From DAIOGN01 sp036745245 (lineage in GTDB: Bacteria > Zixibacteria > MSB-5A5 > JAUVRN01), in contig DAIOGN010000002.1 in the NCBI GenBank assembly GCA_036745245.1, positions 10,834 to 74,833 on the forward strand: a DNA stretch of 64,000 nt, given 5' to 3'. The notes under the pieces are model-generated. The model did not search any database, had not been told where the DNA came from, and was given only the letters and a program-made list of their open reading frames with translations. How positions within the stretch are numbered: the stretch's first letter is position 1; every line of letters begins with the position of its first letter. The translations under genes and the position numbers were made by a program. This document shows, one piece after another, positions 48,710-57,759 of this stretch.

Positions 48710-49674
48710 GCGGCCACCTGAAGCCGGCGAGTAGCCGCGGCGGGCCACGAAGCCGGTACGCTCTGCCGCGCCCGCAGGGCCAGGTATACGGACGTGCCCC
48801 ACGTGGCCGCGCCCGCTGCCACATGCAACGAAGTGGGTACAGGAGATTTCACCGACCACACCGTCCACGCACCCAGCGCCACCTGCAGCAGCACGAGTGC
48901 AAGCAACACTGCGGCGGGGATCAGAAGCTCCGAGTGGCGGCGATGATCCTTCATCGTTCTATAGAACACCCACACCACGAGCCCAAGCACGAGCAGCGCC
49001 CCCATGCGGTGCGCGAAGTGCACGGCCACCGGGCCCGTGAAGACCTCGGGGACGAGCCGTCCAAACGCCAGTGGAAAATCGGGGATCGCCAGCCCGGCGC
49101 CGGTGTGACGCATCAAAGCGCCGATGAGAATCTGCGCGTACACTACCACGGCTGTGATGGCTGCCAGGGTTGCGAAGCCGGGCCGCTGGCGCGGCTCAGT
49201 TCGTAACGCAGGCTCACCGTATCCGGGCGAAGTGAACAGCGCCATCGCCACAGTGAGCGCGAAGAACAGTTCGGCCAGCGCCGCATGACTCACCGAAATG
49301 AGCGTGGGAAGCATGAAGATCACGGTGAGACCGCCCAGGAGTCCCTGTGCGCACACGGCAGCCAGGGCCAGCCAGCCCAGTCGCCGCATCCAGGGCCTGG
49401 GGTCCGTCCTCTGGAGCCACACGGCCAGTCCGATGGTGAGAAGGCCCACCAGCGTGGCGATCATGCGATGGCCATGCTCATAGAAGATTCCGCCCACCAT
49501 GGGAGGCATGATCTGACCGTACGACAGGGGCCAGTCGGGGACGGCCAGTCCCGAGCCTGTGCTCGTAACCATGCCGCCCGCGAAAATGAGTCCCAACGTG
49601 GCCGCGCACACCAGGCGTGCGTACCAGTGAAGCGCGCGGGACGGCGCTCTTCCCGCCTTCGAGGCAGAGTTCAT
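48706..49674 (-). CDS. ctaA: Haem A synthase (COX15/CtaA)
   Basis: A 322-residue protein with eight helices in two homologous halves. The haem-binding histidines lie in IFYEHGHRMIATLVGL, SVSHAALAELFFAL, LMRHTGAGLAIPDFPLAFG and VAVHFAHRMGALLVLG; the repeated VTSTGSGLAVPDWPLSYG loop is the family signature. It oxidises haem O to haem A. ATG 49674 fits the start of the first helix. The following ctaB overlaps by 4 bp. Confidence 0.93.
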   Translation of the reverse strand: MNSASKAGRAPSRALHWYARLVCAATLGLIFAGGMVTSTGSGLAVPDWPLSYGQIMPPMVGGIFYEHGHRMIATLVGLLTIGLAVWLQRTDPRPWMRRLGWLALAAVCAQGLLGGLTVIFMLPTLISVSHAALAELFFALTVAMALFTSPGYGEPALRTEPRQRPGFATLAAITAVVVYAQILIGALMRHTGAGLAIPDFPLAFGRLVPEVFTGPVAVHFAHRMGALLVLGLVVWVFYRTMKDHRRHSELLIPAAVLLALVLLQVALGAWTVWSVKSPVPTSLHVAAGAATWGTSVYLALRARQSVPASWPAAATRRLQVAA

Positions 49675-49711
49675 GAATGGCAATCCGTACGCAGTCGCCC
49701 TTCGACTCGAC

Positions 49712-50536
49712 TCAGCTCTGTGTCGTGGCGGCGGAATCGACGGCCGTGGTGTCGGCAGGTGCCGCCTCGGGCGCAAGTTCAGGATGCTGGTCGGCTACCT
49801 GCTCCGCCATCCAGGCGTCGTAGGCAGCCTGCTCGTGCACCGTGAAGAACCCGCGCATGCGGTAGTGACCCAGCCCGCACAGCTGTGCGCACGCGATCTC
49901 CCAGCGCTCACCCTGCGGCGTAGGCATGGTGGCTTCGAACCAGATCGGAATCTCGATCCCCGGAATGGCATCCTGCTTCACGCGCATCTGATTGAGCGAG
50001 AAGCTGTGGATCACATCCTTGGACGAGAGCTGGACGATCACCGGCGTGTGAACGGGAATGTGAAGCTGGTTGATCATGGTGATGTCGTCCTTGGCGTACT
50101 GGTCCGTAAGATCCAGGCCGATTGCGTTGGTTTCCTTGTCGATCAGCTTCCAGTCGGTGCGTCCGAACACGCCATCGGCCCCCGGATAATGGATGTTCCA
50201 GGCGAACTGCTCGGCCACCACGCGCACGTGAAACGCCTGGTCGTCGGGCGGGAAGGCCTCCACCTTGCGAGTCCAGATCGGAATGGCGATGACGATCAAC
50301 AGAAACAGCTCCACCACCACCACGCCCACCTCCGTGTAGGTGGAAAAGTGGCTCTTGGTGCCTTCGTACACCGCCTGGGCCTGGCGCTTCTTGCGGAAGC
50401 GCACCAGGGTGTATGCGAAGAAGATGCCCCAGCCCACGAACAGCACCGCCATGAGCCAGTGCATCCAGAGGATGAGCTGATCCACTTCGGCTCCGTGGGT
50501 GGACGCATTCAATGGCAACCCCAGCCATTCCATCAT
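49712..50536 (-). CDS. coxB: Cytochrome c oxidase subunit II
   Basis: A 274-residue protein with two N-terminal membrane helices (WMHWLMAVLFVGWGIFFAYT, VGVVVVELFLLIVIAIPIWT) and a periplasmic cupredoxin domain. The binuclear CuA site is complete: DVIHSFSL supplies His and ERWEIACAQLCGLGHYRM supplies Cys, Glu, Cys, His and Met. The Trp-rich electron entry (FAWNIHYPG) is present. A Pro/Ala-rich tail follows. ATG 50536 overlaps the upstream gene stop (ATGA). It is placed after coxA, coxC and coxD, an unusual order. Confidence 0.93.
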   Translation of the reverse strand: MMEWLGLPLNASTHGAEVDQLILWMHWLMAVLFVGWGIFFAYTLVRFRKKRQAQAVYEGTKSHFSTYTEVGVVVVELFLLIVIAIPIWTRKVEAFPPDDQAFHVRVVAEQFAWNIHYPGADGVFGRTDWKLIDKETNAIGLDLTDQYAKDDITMINQLHIPVHTPVIVQLSSKDVIHSFSLNQMRVKQDAIPGIEIPIWFEATMPTPQGERWEIACAQLCGLGHYRMRGFFTVHEQAAYDAWMAEQVADQHPELAPEAAPADTTAVDSAATTQS

Positions 50537-50820
50537 ACCGCGATTCCCTTTTCTCGTTGAACGTCTTGTTCGAGGCGGGCCAGAACGTCGGCCGGAGAAT
50601 TCACCGGCCGGCGGGACCGCCGCCACAGTACCACGAAGAAACTGGCAAAACAGCCGAGCACACCGCCGGTCACAACCAGCATCCCCAGAATCGCTTTGCT
50701 CATGCCGATGGTCTGGGGATCGTTGGGATTCCCCACGCACACCGCGCACGCCGAGGCCCATTCGGGCCGGCCCAATACGAGCGCCAGCACGGCGCCCAGC
50801 GCCACGCGAAGCCGGATCAC
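50533..50820 (-). CDS. Small membrane protein with CAVC motif in the oxidase cluster
   Basis: A 95-residue protein from GTG 50820 that overlaps the upstream stop (GTGA). It has a signal-like hydrophobic N-terminus, then SACAVCVGNPNDPQTIGMSK, then a strong helix (ILGMLVVTGGVLGCFASFFV) and a basic cytoplasmic tail. The CxxC with G.P.D resembles a small family seen in other cox clusters of soil and candidate phyla; the pair of Cys on the outer side of the membrane could bind copper or act as a thiol pair. Function unproven. Confidence 0.65.
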   Translation of the reverse strand: MIRLRVALGAVLALVLGRPEWASACAVCVGNPNDPQTIGMSKAILGMLVVTGGVLGCFASFFVVLWRRSRRPVNSPADVLARLEQDVQREKGIAV

Positions 50821-51005
50821 AGACGCTCCCGCTTGAGTTTCTGCAGAAAGACCACGCCGTAAACCACCAGGACCCCCGCCGCCACGAGGCAGGCGATGCC
50901 CCAGCCCGGATACCCGGGGTCGGTCGTGAGAGCCCATACCCCGAATCCGGCGGTGATGGCCACGGACATCACGATGAACACAATGTGAAAGGCTTTAAGG
51001 GACAT
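50817..51005 (-). CDS. Two-helix small membrane protein of the oxidase cluster
   Basis: A 62-residue protein with two helices (AFHIVFIVMSVAITAGFGVW, IACLVAAGVLVVYGVVFL) joined by TTDPGYPGWG, and a basic end (KLKRERL). It overlaps both neighbours (11 bp with subunit IV, 4 bp with the CAVC gene). Its place suggests an accessory subunit or assembly factor. Not recognised as a named family. Confidence 0.6.
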   Translation of the reverse strand: MSLKAFHIVFIVMSVAITAGFGVWALTTDPGYPGWGIACLVAAGVLVVYGVVFLQKLKRERL

Positions 51006-51345
51006 GGTGTGACGATGTCTCCACCGCTCCGGTAGAATGCAGTGGCGTTCCCTGCTGGTCCATGAACGCCCCCAGGGGCAGGAAGATCAGCGCCAGAAAG
51101 AAGATCGCCGTGAGCGCCAGAACCCAGTAGATCCCCTTCCGCTCCGAAATCAGGTGCATGAAGAAGCTCGCTACCATCGACCCTTTGATGGTGGCAATGA
51201 TCAGGGCCAGCACCACCCCCGCCATTACGGTATGCTGGAGCCCGGCGATCCACACCGTGACGGCCGTGAGTACGGCCAGGCCCACGAAGACGAGCACGTA
51301 CGATTTAACGTGTTTGCTCACGTCGTGCGCATGCGATTCGCTCAT
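50995..51345 (-). CDS. Cytochrome c oxidase subunit IV-like protein
   Basis: A 116-residue membrane protein with three helices of the CyoD/COX4_pro-like type (YVLVFVGLAVLTAVTVWIAG, VMAGVVLALIIATIKGSMVA, YWVLALTAIFFLALIFLPLG). KGSMVASFFMHLISE is the recognisable turn. ATG 51345 lies 8 bp behind the subunit III stop. Structural subunit, probably aiding stability of the complex. Confidence 0.85.
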   Translation of the reverse strand: MSESHAHDVSKHVKSYVLVFVGLAVLTAVTVWIAGLQHTVMAGVVLALIIATIKGSMVASFFMHLISERKGIYWVLALTAIFFLALIFLPLGAFMDQQGTPLHSTGAVETSSHHVP

Positions 51346-51353
51346 CCGTCCTC

Positions 51354-51944
51354 CTAGAGCAGGTACAACACAGGGAAAAGGAAGATCCACACGAGATCGA
51401 CGAAGTGCCAGTACAGGCCCAGCACCTCGATGCGGTTGGTGTATCGTTCCGGTTCGGTGTTCCACATACGCGCACCCGGCCCCAGGAAGTACGCCATCAC
51501 CAGCATGCCGCCCAGCACGTGCAGGCCGTGCAGACCGGTGAGCGTGAAGTAGATGGCCATGAAGGTGTTGGTGGACGGGTACAGATGGTGTGAAAACTTG
51601 GCGCTGTATTCGATGGATTTGATCACCATGAAGCCCACGCCGCACAGAAACGTGAGGGTGAGCCACATGCGGGCGCGCCCGAACTGCTTGAGCTTGAGCG
51701 CCACCCACGTCATCACCATGGTCACCGACGAAGTGATGAGCACCATCGTGTTCACCGTGGCCAGCGGCACATTCAGGATGTCGGATCCGTGGGGCCACAC
51801 GGGCGCCGCCACGCGCAGCAGGATGTACGTGGAAAAGAGCGCGCCGAACAGCATGACTTCGGAGGCCAGAAACAGCCAGATGCCGAGTTTGGCGTTGTAC
51901 AGCCCCGTATCGGGGCGCACGTCAACGGTGTAAGGTATCTGCAT
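51354..51944 (-). CDS. coxC: Cytochrome c oxidase subunit III
   Basis: A 196-residue protein with five helices, the short form of subunit III that lacks the first two. Family features are LGIWLFLASEVMLFGALFST, the central THAY-like region replaced by KLKQFGRARMWLTL, FTLTGLHGLHVLGGMLVMAY and the closing VLGLYWHFVDLVWIFLFPVL. Its ATG shares bases with the coxA stop (TGATG). Confidence 0.92.
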   Translation of the reverse strand: MQIPYTVDVRPDTGLYNAKLGIWLFLASEVMLFGALFSTYILLRVAAPVWPHGSDILNVPLATVNTMVLITSSVTMVMTWVALKLKQFGRARMWLTLTFLCGVGFMVIKSIEYSAKFSHHLYPSTNTFMAIYFTLTGLHGLHVLGGMLVMAYFLGPGARMWNTEPERYTNRIEVLGLYWHFVDLVWIFLFPVLYLL

Positions 51945-53719
51945 CAGGCTTTCTCCGGGGCATTCTGGGGTGCGTACCCCTGGGCGAAGCCGGGGGCACT
52001 GTACTCGTACGGGCCGCGGTACACCACGGGCTCCACGGGGAAGTTGCCGTGGGCCACGGGGGGCGACGGCGCGGCCGTCCACTCCAGAGTGGTGGCCTCC
52101 CAGGTGTTCCCGTCCTTCACCTTCTCACCCTTCCTGATGCTGCGGAAGAAGTTGATGAAGAAGGGGATCTGCGCAAGAGCGAGGGTCCAGGCTCCCATCG
52201 ACATCACCACGTTCCACTCGAGCACGCCCTGGGCGTGCGCATACTGCTGGCCGCCGTCGTACAGTCGGCGCGACACGCCCGCCAGACCCTGGATGAACAT
52301 GGGCATGAACACGATGTTCATGCAGACGATGGTGCCCCAGAAGTGGATCTTTCCCAACGTCTCGTTCATCTTGCGTCCGGTGACCTTGGGGAACCAGTAG
52401 TAGATGCCCGCGAACAGCGCGAGGATCGTGCCCGGCGCCACCACGTAGTGGAAATGCCCGATCACGTAATACGTGTCGTGCAGATGGATGTCGGAGGCCG
52501 CCAGACCCAGGGGCAGACCCGTGAGCCCGCCGATGCCGAACATGGGCAGAAAGCCCAGCGCGAAGAGCATGGGCGTTGTGTATCGGATCGAGCCGCCCCA
52601 CAAGGAGAGGAACAAAGCCGACAGAATCACCACCGAGGGGATGGAAATGATCATGGTGGTGGTCTGGAAGAAGTTGCTGATCGTGGTGCCCATGCCGGTC
52701 ATGAACATGTGGTGCGCCCACACGATGAACGACATGAAGCCCAGGAAGATCACCGAGTACACCAGCGACTTGTACCCCCACAAGGGCTTGCGGGTGTTGT
52801 TGGCGATGATCTCAGCCACGATGCCCATGGCCGGGAGGATGAGCACGTACACCTCGGGGTGAGCGAGGAACCAGAACAGATGCTGCCAAAGAAGTGGGCT
52901 GCCACCGCCTGAGGCGTCCACCGGCACGCCGCTCACCACCAGGCCCGTGGGAAGGAAGAAACTGGTGCCGGCCAGGCGGTCCATGAGTTGCAGGACGCCC
53001 GCTGCTTCCAGGGGCGGAAACGCGAGGAGCAGCAAAAACGACGTCACCAGCTGGGCCCATACGAAGAACGGAAACCTCATGTACGTGAGCCCGCGTGCGC
53101 GCAGCTGAATGATGGTCACGATGAAGTTAACACTGCCGAGCAGAGACGACGTGATGAGCAGCACCATGCCGAAGAGCCACAACGTCTGGCCCGTGGTGGC
53201 GATGTTGGAGAGAGGTGCGTACGACGTCCAGCCGGAGTTGGCCGCGCCGCCCGGCACGAAGAAGCTGGCCAGCATCACGAGACCGCCCGGCAGGAAGCAC
53301 CAGTAGCTCGCCATGTTGAGCTTGGGGAACGCCATGTCCGGCGCGCCGATCTGCAACGGCACCACAAAATTGCCGAAGGCGCCCACGGCCAGCGGCACCA
53401 CACCCAGGAACACCATGATGGTGCCATGCATCGCGCCCAGCGAGTTGTAGAACTCAGGCGCCATGATGCCGCCCGGCGCGGCGGACTCGCCCAGAAGCGC
53501 GCCGATGAGCGGAATGGGGCTGCCCGGGTAGGCCAGCTGCCAGCGCATCAGCATCATCAGCGTGAAGCCGAAGAACAGGAAACAGAGGCTGGTCAGCGCG
53601 TACTGCACTCCGATCACCTTGTGGTCGATGGAGAACACGTACTTGCGGAGGAACCCGTCCTCGTGGTGGCCGTGCGCGTGCGGATGCGAAGCGGCTACGG
53701 CTTCGGGGGATTTACTCAT
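51944..53719 (-). CDS. coxA: Cytochrome c oxidase subunit I with an atypical K-channel
   Basis: A 591-residue subunit with twelve core helices. Low-spin haem ligands are H98 and H424, high-spin haem H422, CuB ligands H287, H336 and H337, and Y291 of HPEVY can form the His-Tyr cross-link. D-channel D128 and N135 and the helix-VI Glu (E289) are present, as in A1-type oxidases. The helix VIII motif, usually PTGIKVF, reads PSVVILS here, so the K-channel Lys is replaced by Ile365. The N-terminus is His-rich (HPHAHGHH). TGATG overlap with coxC. Confidence 0.93.
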   Translation of the reverse strand: MSKSPEAVAASHPHAHGHHEDGFLRKYVFSIDHKVIGVQYALTSLCFLFFGFTLMMLMRWQLAYPGSPIPLIGALLGESAAPGGIMAPEFYNSLGAMHGTIMVFLGVVPLAVGAFGNFVVPLQIGAPDMAFPKLNMASYWCFLPGGLVMLASFFVPGGAANSGWTSYAPLSNIATTGQTLWLFGMVLLITSSLLGSVNFIVTIIQLRARGLTYMRFPFFVWAQLVTSFLLLLAFPPLEAAGVLQLMDRLAGTSFFLPTGLVVSGVPVDASGGGSPLLWQHLFWFLAHPEVYVLILPAMGIVAEIIANNTRKPLWGYKSLVYSVIFLGFMSFIVWAHHMFMTGMGTTISNFFQTTTMIISIPSVVILSALFLSLWGGSIRYTTPMLFALGFLPMFGIGGLTGLPLGLAASDIHLHDTYYVIGHFHYVVAPGTILALFAGIYYWFPKVTGRKMNETLGKIHFWGTIVCMNIVFMPMFIQGLAGVSRRLYDGGQQYAHAQGVLEWNVVMSMGAWTLALAQIPFFINFFRSIRKGEKVKDGNTWEATTLEWTAAPSPPVAHGNFPVEPVVYRGPYEYSAPGFAQGYAPQNAPEKA

Positions 53720-53756
53720 GCACAGTCGTCCCGTCGGTTGGAGTTAGCTGCAGAGG

Positions 53757-53781
53757 AAAAGGGGCCGCCCAGGACGGCCCC
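53757..53781 (-). terminator. Weak terminator or attenuator before coxA
   Basis: On the minus strand GGGGCCG (53781-53775) pairs with CGGCCCC (53767-53761), followed by TTTT. It lies between the cupredoxin lipoprotein gene and coxA and could lower, without abolishing, transcription of the oxidase genes. Confidence 0.5.
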
Positions 53782-53795
53782 CGTTCGGTACGTGA

Positions 53796-54596
53796 TTAGG
53801 ATCCGGATCCCGCGGTGCCAAAGTTAAACGTGACCTCGGCCAGACCATTCTCGCCCACGGTCACTTCCTGGGTCTGGGTGCCGAGCTTTTCGTGCCAGGC
53901 TTCCAGCGTGTACGTGCCGGCCGGCAGTTTGGGCAGTTCATACGTGCCGCCCTTCCCCGCCACGGCGAAGTAGGGATGGTCGAGCACCCCCGCGTAGGCG
54001 CTCATCCAGGGGTGCACTTCGCACTTAATGTGCACCATGATCTCGGACTTCTTGAAGCTCTTGGAAATCTTCATGCCCTGGTTGGGCATGCCCACGTTGA
54101 ATTCCTGCGAATTCACCGGCACGGCGTGCACATTGTGCAGCGTGGCGTCGCTGTTGAGGATCTCCAGCTTCTGGTTGGTCATGATGCCGAAGACGTGCGG
54201 GTGGTAGGTACAGTTTCTCTGGTCGAACACCACCGTCGCCTCGGGGGTGGGAAAGGTCTGGCCTTCCAGCCCCGTCTTCACGTACACGAACACGTTTTCC
54301 AGCTCCCCGTTGGGTCCCACGACAGTGGACTCGTCGAAGACCGGCGCGGTGTTGCTGGTTTCGCAGTACGGATCGGCGCCCATCTTGATCTTGGGATTGG
54401 TCACGGGCGCGCCAGCGTACAGCACCACACCCTTCACCGTGGCAGTGGCTGGCTTCGCGGTCGCGGCCGCCGTGGTGGTGGTGGCACTGGAACCGGTGTC
54501 AGTGGTAGCGGTCTGGCTGTCGCCGCCGCCGCCGCAGGCAGCCGCCAGCATGGACACCGTCAAAGAGACGGCAAACAATTGTTGAACCTTAGTCAC
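53796..54596 (-). CDS. Lipoprotein with cupredoxin-like and carboxypeptidase-regulatory-like folds
   Basis: A 266-residue protein starting at GTG 54596 behind GGAGGAG. The lipobox is LAAACGGGG, followed by a Thr/Ala-rich linker (TATTDTGSSATTTT). The main part resembles plastocyanin-like or carboxypeptidase-regulatory-like proteins: ATLHNVHAVPVNSQEFN, KCEVHPWMSAYAGV. The residues H..H, C, H and M are spaced like type-1 copper ligands (C-x2-H-x2-M). It is the first gene before coxA and may be the periplasmic electron donor or a copper holder for the oxidase. Inference from position. Confidence 0.75.
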   Translation of the reverse strand: MTKVQQLFAVSLTVSMLAAACGGGGDSQTATTDTGSSATTTTAAATAKPATATVKGVVLYAGAPVTNPKIKMGADPYCETSNTAPVFDESTVVGPNGELENVFVYVKTGLEGQTFPTPEATVVFDQRNCTYHPHVFGIMTNQKLEILNSDATLHNVHAVPVNSQEFNVGMPNQGMKISKSFKKSEIMVHIKCEVHPWMSAYAGVLDHPYFAVAGKGGTYELPKLPAGTYTLEAWHEKLGTQTQEVTVGENGLAEVTFNFGTAGSGS

Positions 54597-54969
54597 CTCA
54601 CTCCTCCTTCGCAAATCGTCGAACTGTATGCACTTCGCGTTAAGTCTGTCTTCATGTATTCCGCAGGCGTTTAAACGCCATGCGAGGGCCCCGGAACCGC
54701 AAAATCTACCAAGCGCACCTGCCCATGACAACCCATCTTTCGCTACCCGGCGCACCCGCTACTTTTGCGATAACCCGTTAAACAGCATCAGGTTATGTGA
54801 AACTGGTCGGAACAGGGCGGGTGGGTGACCTGAGTCCGGACCAAGGCGAGTGCCCTCGTGGGCCTCAACGGGCCCGACACAGGGGTGGGGCCTTCGCAAC
54901 GTTTGCTTATATTCGGCCCGTGTCGCACGTCACCGCGGCGCACCCCGGGTGCGCGAGCAGCCCGTCCCC
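54597..54969. other. Divergent promoter region, no gene seen
   Basis: These 373 bp separate the oxidase cluster and the acyltransferase and should hold both promoters. The part 54690-54800 is AT-richer and lacks coding character. No operator stands out. Confidence 0.35.
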
Positions 54970-56142
54970 ATGAAGCGCACTCTGTTCTCCCGCGTATGCG
55001 ATCTGTACGAAGTCTCCGATCCTCAGGGACGCATTCTGCCCATGGAAGGAATGCGGGGACTCGCGGTGGGGCTCGTGTTCTTCGTTCACTTTTTCGATTT
55101 CTTCCACGGCTACATCACGCCGGATTCGGCCCTGCATCTGCCGTTCTACGTTCTTGCCACAATCGGCAACCTGGGCGTGGACCTGTTCTTCGTCATCTCC
55201 GACTATCTCATCTACGGCATCCTGCTGCGCCGCGACCAGACGTACGCGAAGTTCTGGAAACGCCGCATCGTGCGCATCTACCCGGTGTTTCTGGTGGCGT
55301 ACGTGACGTACGTCGCCCTCTCGCTCGCCCTGCCCGGCTTCGACCAGATCGGCGACCCGGGCATGAATACAGGCGTGTGGCTCTTGTTGAATCTCTTCCT
55401 TCTGCCCGGGATCGTGCAGGTGCGTCCGCTCATCATGGTGGCCTGGTCCCTGTCGTATGAGTTCTTCTATTACCTGTTCTCGCCGATGGTCGTCGGCGGG
55501 CTGCGCCTGTGGTCGTGGGCGCAGCGATCGCGCGTCTGGTTCGTGGCGGGTGTGTACGTCGCCTGTGCCATCGCACTCTTCCTGTTCCCCGACGAGCGCG
55601 GGCGATTGCTCATGTTCCTGGCCGGTGTGTTCCTCTTCGAGGCGAAGCGAGCAGGCCGGCTCGACACGCACCCAACGGCCTGGGGCCAGGCGGGTGCCGT
55701 GGCGTTTCTGGCGCTGGCGTTCTGCGTGTATTTCGGGCTCACGTCGAGCCCACTTCTGTGGGACGGGCCCCGGCCGTTCGTGATTTCGGGAAGCCACTTT
55801 CCGATCACCGTACCGCTGTTCTCCGTGGCCTTCTTCTGGTTGTGCTATGAGTCGTTTCGACCCGGGGGGGCGCTGGCATGGTTCTTCTCGCTCAAGCTTC
55901 TGCGGTATCTGGGAAACATGAGTTACACCGTGTATCTCTTCCACGTGCTGGCCCTCGAAGCCGTGCGCTATGTTGCGGTGCGCCTCTCTCCCCCGATGGG
56001 AAACCAGCCCGGCTTGTTCCTCGTGTGGTGTGTGGTGGGATGGATTGCGGTATGGCTTCTGTCCACCGCCGTGTTTCTCCTGGTGGAGAAACCGATTTCG
56101 CTGAAGAAGCCCGGCGAAGTCCGCGCCCCGCGTACCAGCTAG
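54970..56142 (+). CDS. Acyltransferase family 3 (OafA/YrhL-like) membrane protein
   Basis: A 390-residue integral membrane protein with about ten helices. The start ATG 54970 precedes MKRTLFSRVCDLYEV. The family motif appears as ILPMEGMRGLAVGLVFFVHF with the conserved His, then LGVDLFFVISDYLIYGILLR, RRIVRIYPVFLVAYV and the later WSLSYEFFYYLFSPM and NMSYTVYLFHVLALEA. Such enzymes acetylate or acylate surface polysaccharides. The Asp-Tyr in ISDYLIYG replaces the usual GF, a small variation. Confidence 0.88.
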   Translation: MKRTLFSRVCDLYEVSDPQGRILPMEGMRGLAVGLVFFVHFFDFFHGYITPDSALHLPFYVLATIGNLGVDLFFVISDYLIYGILLRRDQTYAKFWKRRIVRIYPVFLVAYVTYVALSLALPGFDQIGDPGMNTGVWLLLNLFLLPGIVQVRPLIMVAWSLSYEFFYYLFSPMVVGGLRLWSWAQRSRVWFVAGVYVACAIALFLFPDERGRLLMFLAGVFLFEAKRAGRLDTHPTAWGQAGAVAFLALAFCVYFGLTSSPLLWDGPRPFVISGSHFPITVPLFSVAFFWLCYESFRPGGALAWFFSLKLLRYLGNMSYTVYLFHVLALEAVRYVAVRLSPPMGNQPGLFLVWCVVGWIAVWLLSTAVFLLVEKPISLKKPGEVRAPRTS

Positions 56143-56173
56143 AACGTTTAGCCCGGCGTCCGGTCCGTACGCC

Positions 56174-56569
56174 TCAGCCCGCGCTGTACGAGCGGGAGAC
56201 CGTAGTCTGAATTCCACCACGCGCGTTGAACACTCCCACGAGGGTGGCGCGTCTCGGCCGGGCCGTGGCCGCCACGTCGTCCAGCACGCGGTTCACCACG
56301 TTCTCGTGAAAGATTCCAACGTCCCGGAAGGCCGTGAGGTACTCCTTGAACGATTTGAGTTCGAGACACAGCCGGTCGGGCACATAGTCGAGCGTGAGCG
56401 TGGCGAAGTCGGGCAGCCCGGTTTTTGGGCACACACACGTGAACTCGGGGCAGGTGAGAGTCACCGAGAATTCGCGATCGGGATAGATGTTTTCGAACGT
56501 TTCGATGGCGGGCAGGTGGAGTTCCCGGATCCCCTCCTGCCGGCCCTCGTATCCGCGCGCCTGTTCCAT
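56174..56569 (-). CDS. queF: NADPH-dependent 7-cyano-7-deazaguanine reductase (QueF)
   Basis: A 131-residue type I QueF. The catalytic Cys is in EFTCVCPKTGLPDFATLTLD, the catalytic Asp in the same loop, and the NADPH-binding motif ELKSFKEYLTAFRD with GIFHENVVNRVLDD follows. It reduces preQ0 to preQ1 in queuosine synthesis. ATG 56569 gives the normal family length; no other queuosine gene is in the window. Confidence 0.93.
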   Translation of the reverse strand: MEQARGYEGRQEGIRELHLPAIETFENIYPDREFSVTLTCPEFTCVCPKTGLPDFATLTLDYVPDRLCLELKSFKEYLTAFRDVGIFHENVVNRVLDDVAATARPRRATLVGVFNARGGIQTTVSRSYSAG

Positions 56570-56661
56570 GAAGCTAATATGAATCCCCGCCCGCCCTCTG
56601 CACAACCCGAACCCGCCCCTTGCGCAGGGACGCTGTCATCGCTCATGCTTCAGTCTACCGC

Positions 56662-57759
56662 ATGAACGAGCCACGAAGTGTCGCCCTGGTGGAGCTCTCC
56701 GATCACCATGGCGAGTGCATCTACCCCCAGTTGAGGTTTCTGGCTTCGGCGGGGATCCCCGTGCATCTGGTGTGTTCCGAGGCCGTCGCGGGCCGACTGC
56801 GCGGCATAGAGGACGCAGCGTCCGTGGCCACGTTCCAGTTCGGGCGCGGCAGCCTCCGCGACGCCGCCGAGATTTTGCGTGTGCGAAAACACCTGCTGGG
56901 GCTGCGCGTTCACACCGCGGTGCTCAACACCGCGCGGGGTTCGCGCGTGCGCAATCTTCTGCTTCTGCCTTCCGGCGGACTGCGCTTCGTGGGCCTCGCG
57001 CACATCGCCAGCCGGCTGTTGGGCGGCTCCACGCACTACGTGGTGAGCCGCAAGACCCATACGTTTCTGGTTCTCAATGACTACATCGTTCCCCATGTGC
57101 GCGGGCTCACGGGCTCACGCGTGCAGGGAATCTACCTGATCTACTATCCGCCCTGGGAAACGCGGCCCGTGGGAAAGCCCGAAGACGAGTTCTGGGTGTG
57201 CATCCCCGGCCAGGTGGAGTTCAAGAAGCGCGACTACGGGGCCATCTTCGATCGGGCTTCTGAACGCGCTCCGGATCGACGGGTGCGCTTCGTGATGCCG
57301 GGGGCGGGTCCGCCCGATTCGGACGACGGACGGCGGCTGCGGCACATCCTGGACGCGCGAGGGCTATCGGCCCGATTCAGGCTGTGGGACGAATTCGTGG
57401 ATCACGACACGTTCTTCTCCGTGCTGGCGGCTTCCGACCTGATCATGCCGCTCATCCACCCGCGCAAGAGCGCGCACGAGGAGTACTTGAAGTACAAGAT
57501 CTCCGGCGGGTTCAACCTGGCGTTCGGGCTGGGCGTGCCGCTGTTCTGCGAGGAGTCGTTTGCCGGAGTGGATGACTTCGACACGGCCGCGCTGTTCTAC
57601 CGCGAGTTGAATCTGGTGGAGCGCCTCAACCGGCTGGTCCGCGACCCGTCGCCCCTGGCGAAAGCGCGCAGCCGCATGGCCGCGTATCCGAAATTCAGCT
57701 TCGAAACACAGCGCCGCCGCTACCTGGAGGCGCTGTTTCCGGACCCCGCCGCTACTTAG
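56662..57759 (+). CDS. Glycosyltransferase-like protein of GT-B type
   Basis: A 365-residue protein from ATG 56662. It opens with a Rossmann-like strand-helix (SVALVELSDHHGECIYPQLR, FLASAGIPVHLVCSE) and later has FWVCIPGQVEFKKRDYGAIF, VRFVMPGAG and ARFRLWDEFVDHDTFFSVLA, then ASDLIMPLIHP, which is the order of GT-B glycosyltransferases (donor-site acidic residue in the last part). I do not recognise a family. It overlaps convergently the M48 gene by 8 bp. Confidence 0.6.
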   Translation: MNEPRSVALVELSDHHGECIYPQLRFLASAGIPVHLVCSEAVAGRLRGIEDAASVATFQFGRGSLRDAAEILRVRKHLLGLRVHTAVLNTARGSRVRNLLLLPSGGLRFVGLAHIASRLLGGSTHYVVSRKTHTFLVLNDYIVPHVRGLTGSRVQGIYLIYYPPWETRPVGKPEDEFWVCIPGQVEFKKRDYGAIFDRASERAPDRRVRFVMPGAGPPDSDDGRRLRHILDARGLSARFRLWDEFVDHDTFFSVLAASDLIMPLIHPRKSAHEEYLKYKISGGFNLAFGLGVPLFCEESFAGVDDFDTAALFYRELNLVERLNRLVRDPSPLAKARSRMAAYPKFSFETQRRRYLEALFPDPAAT

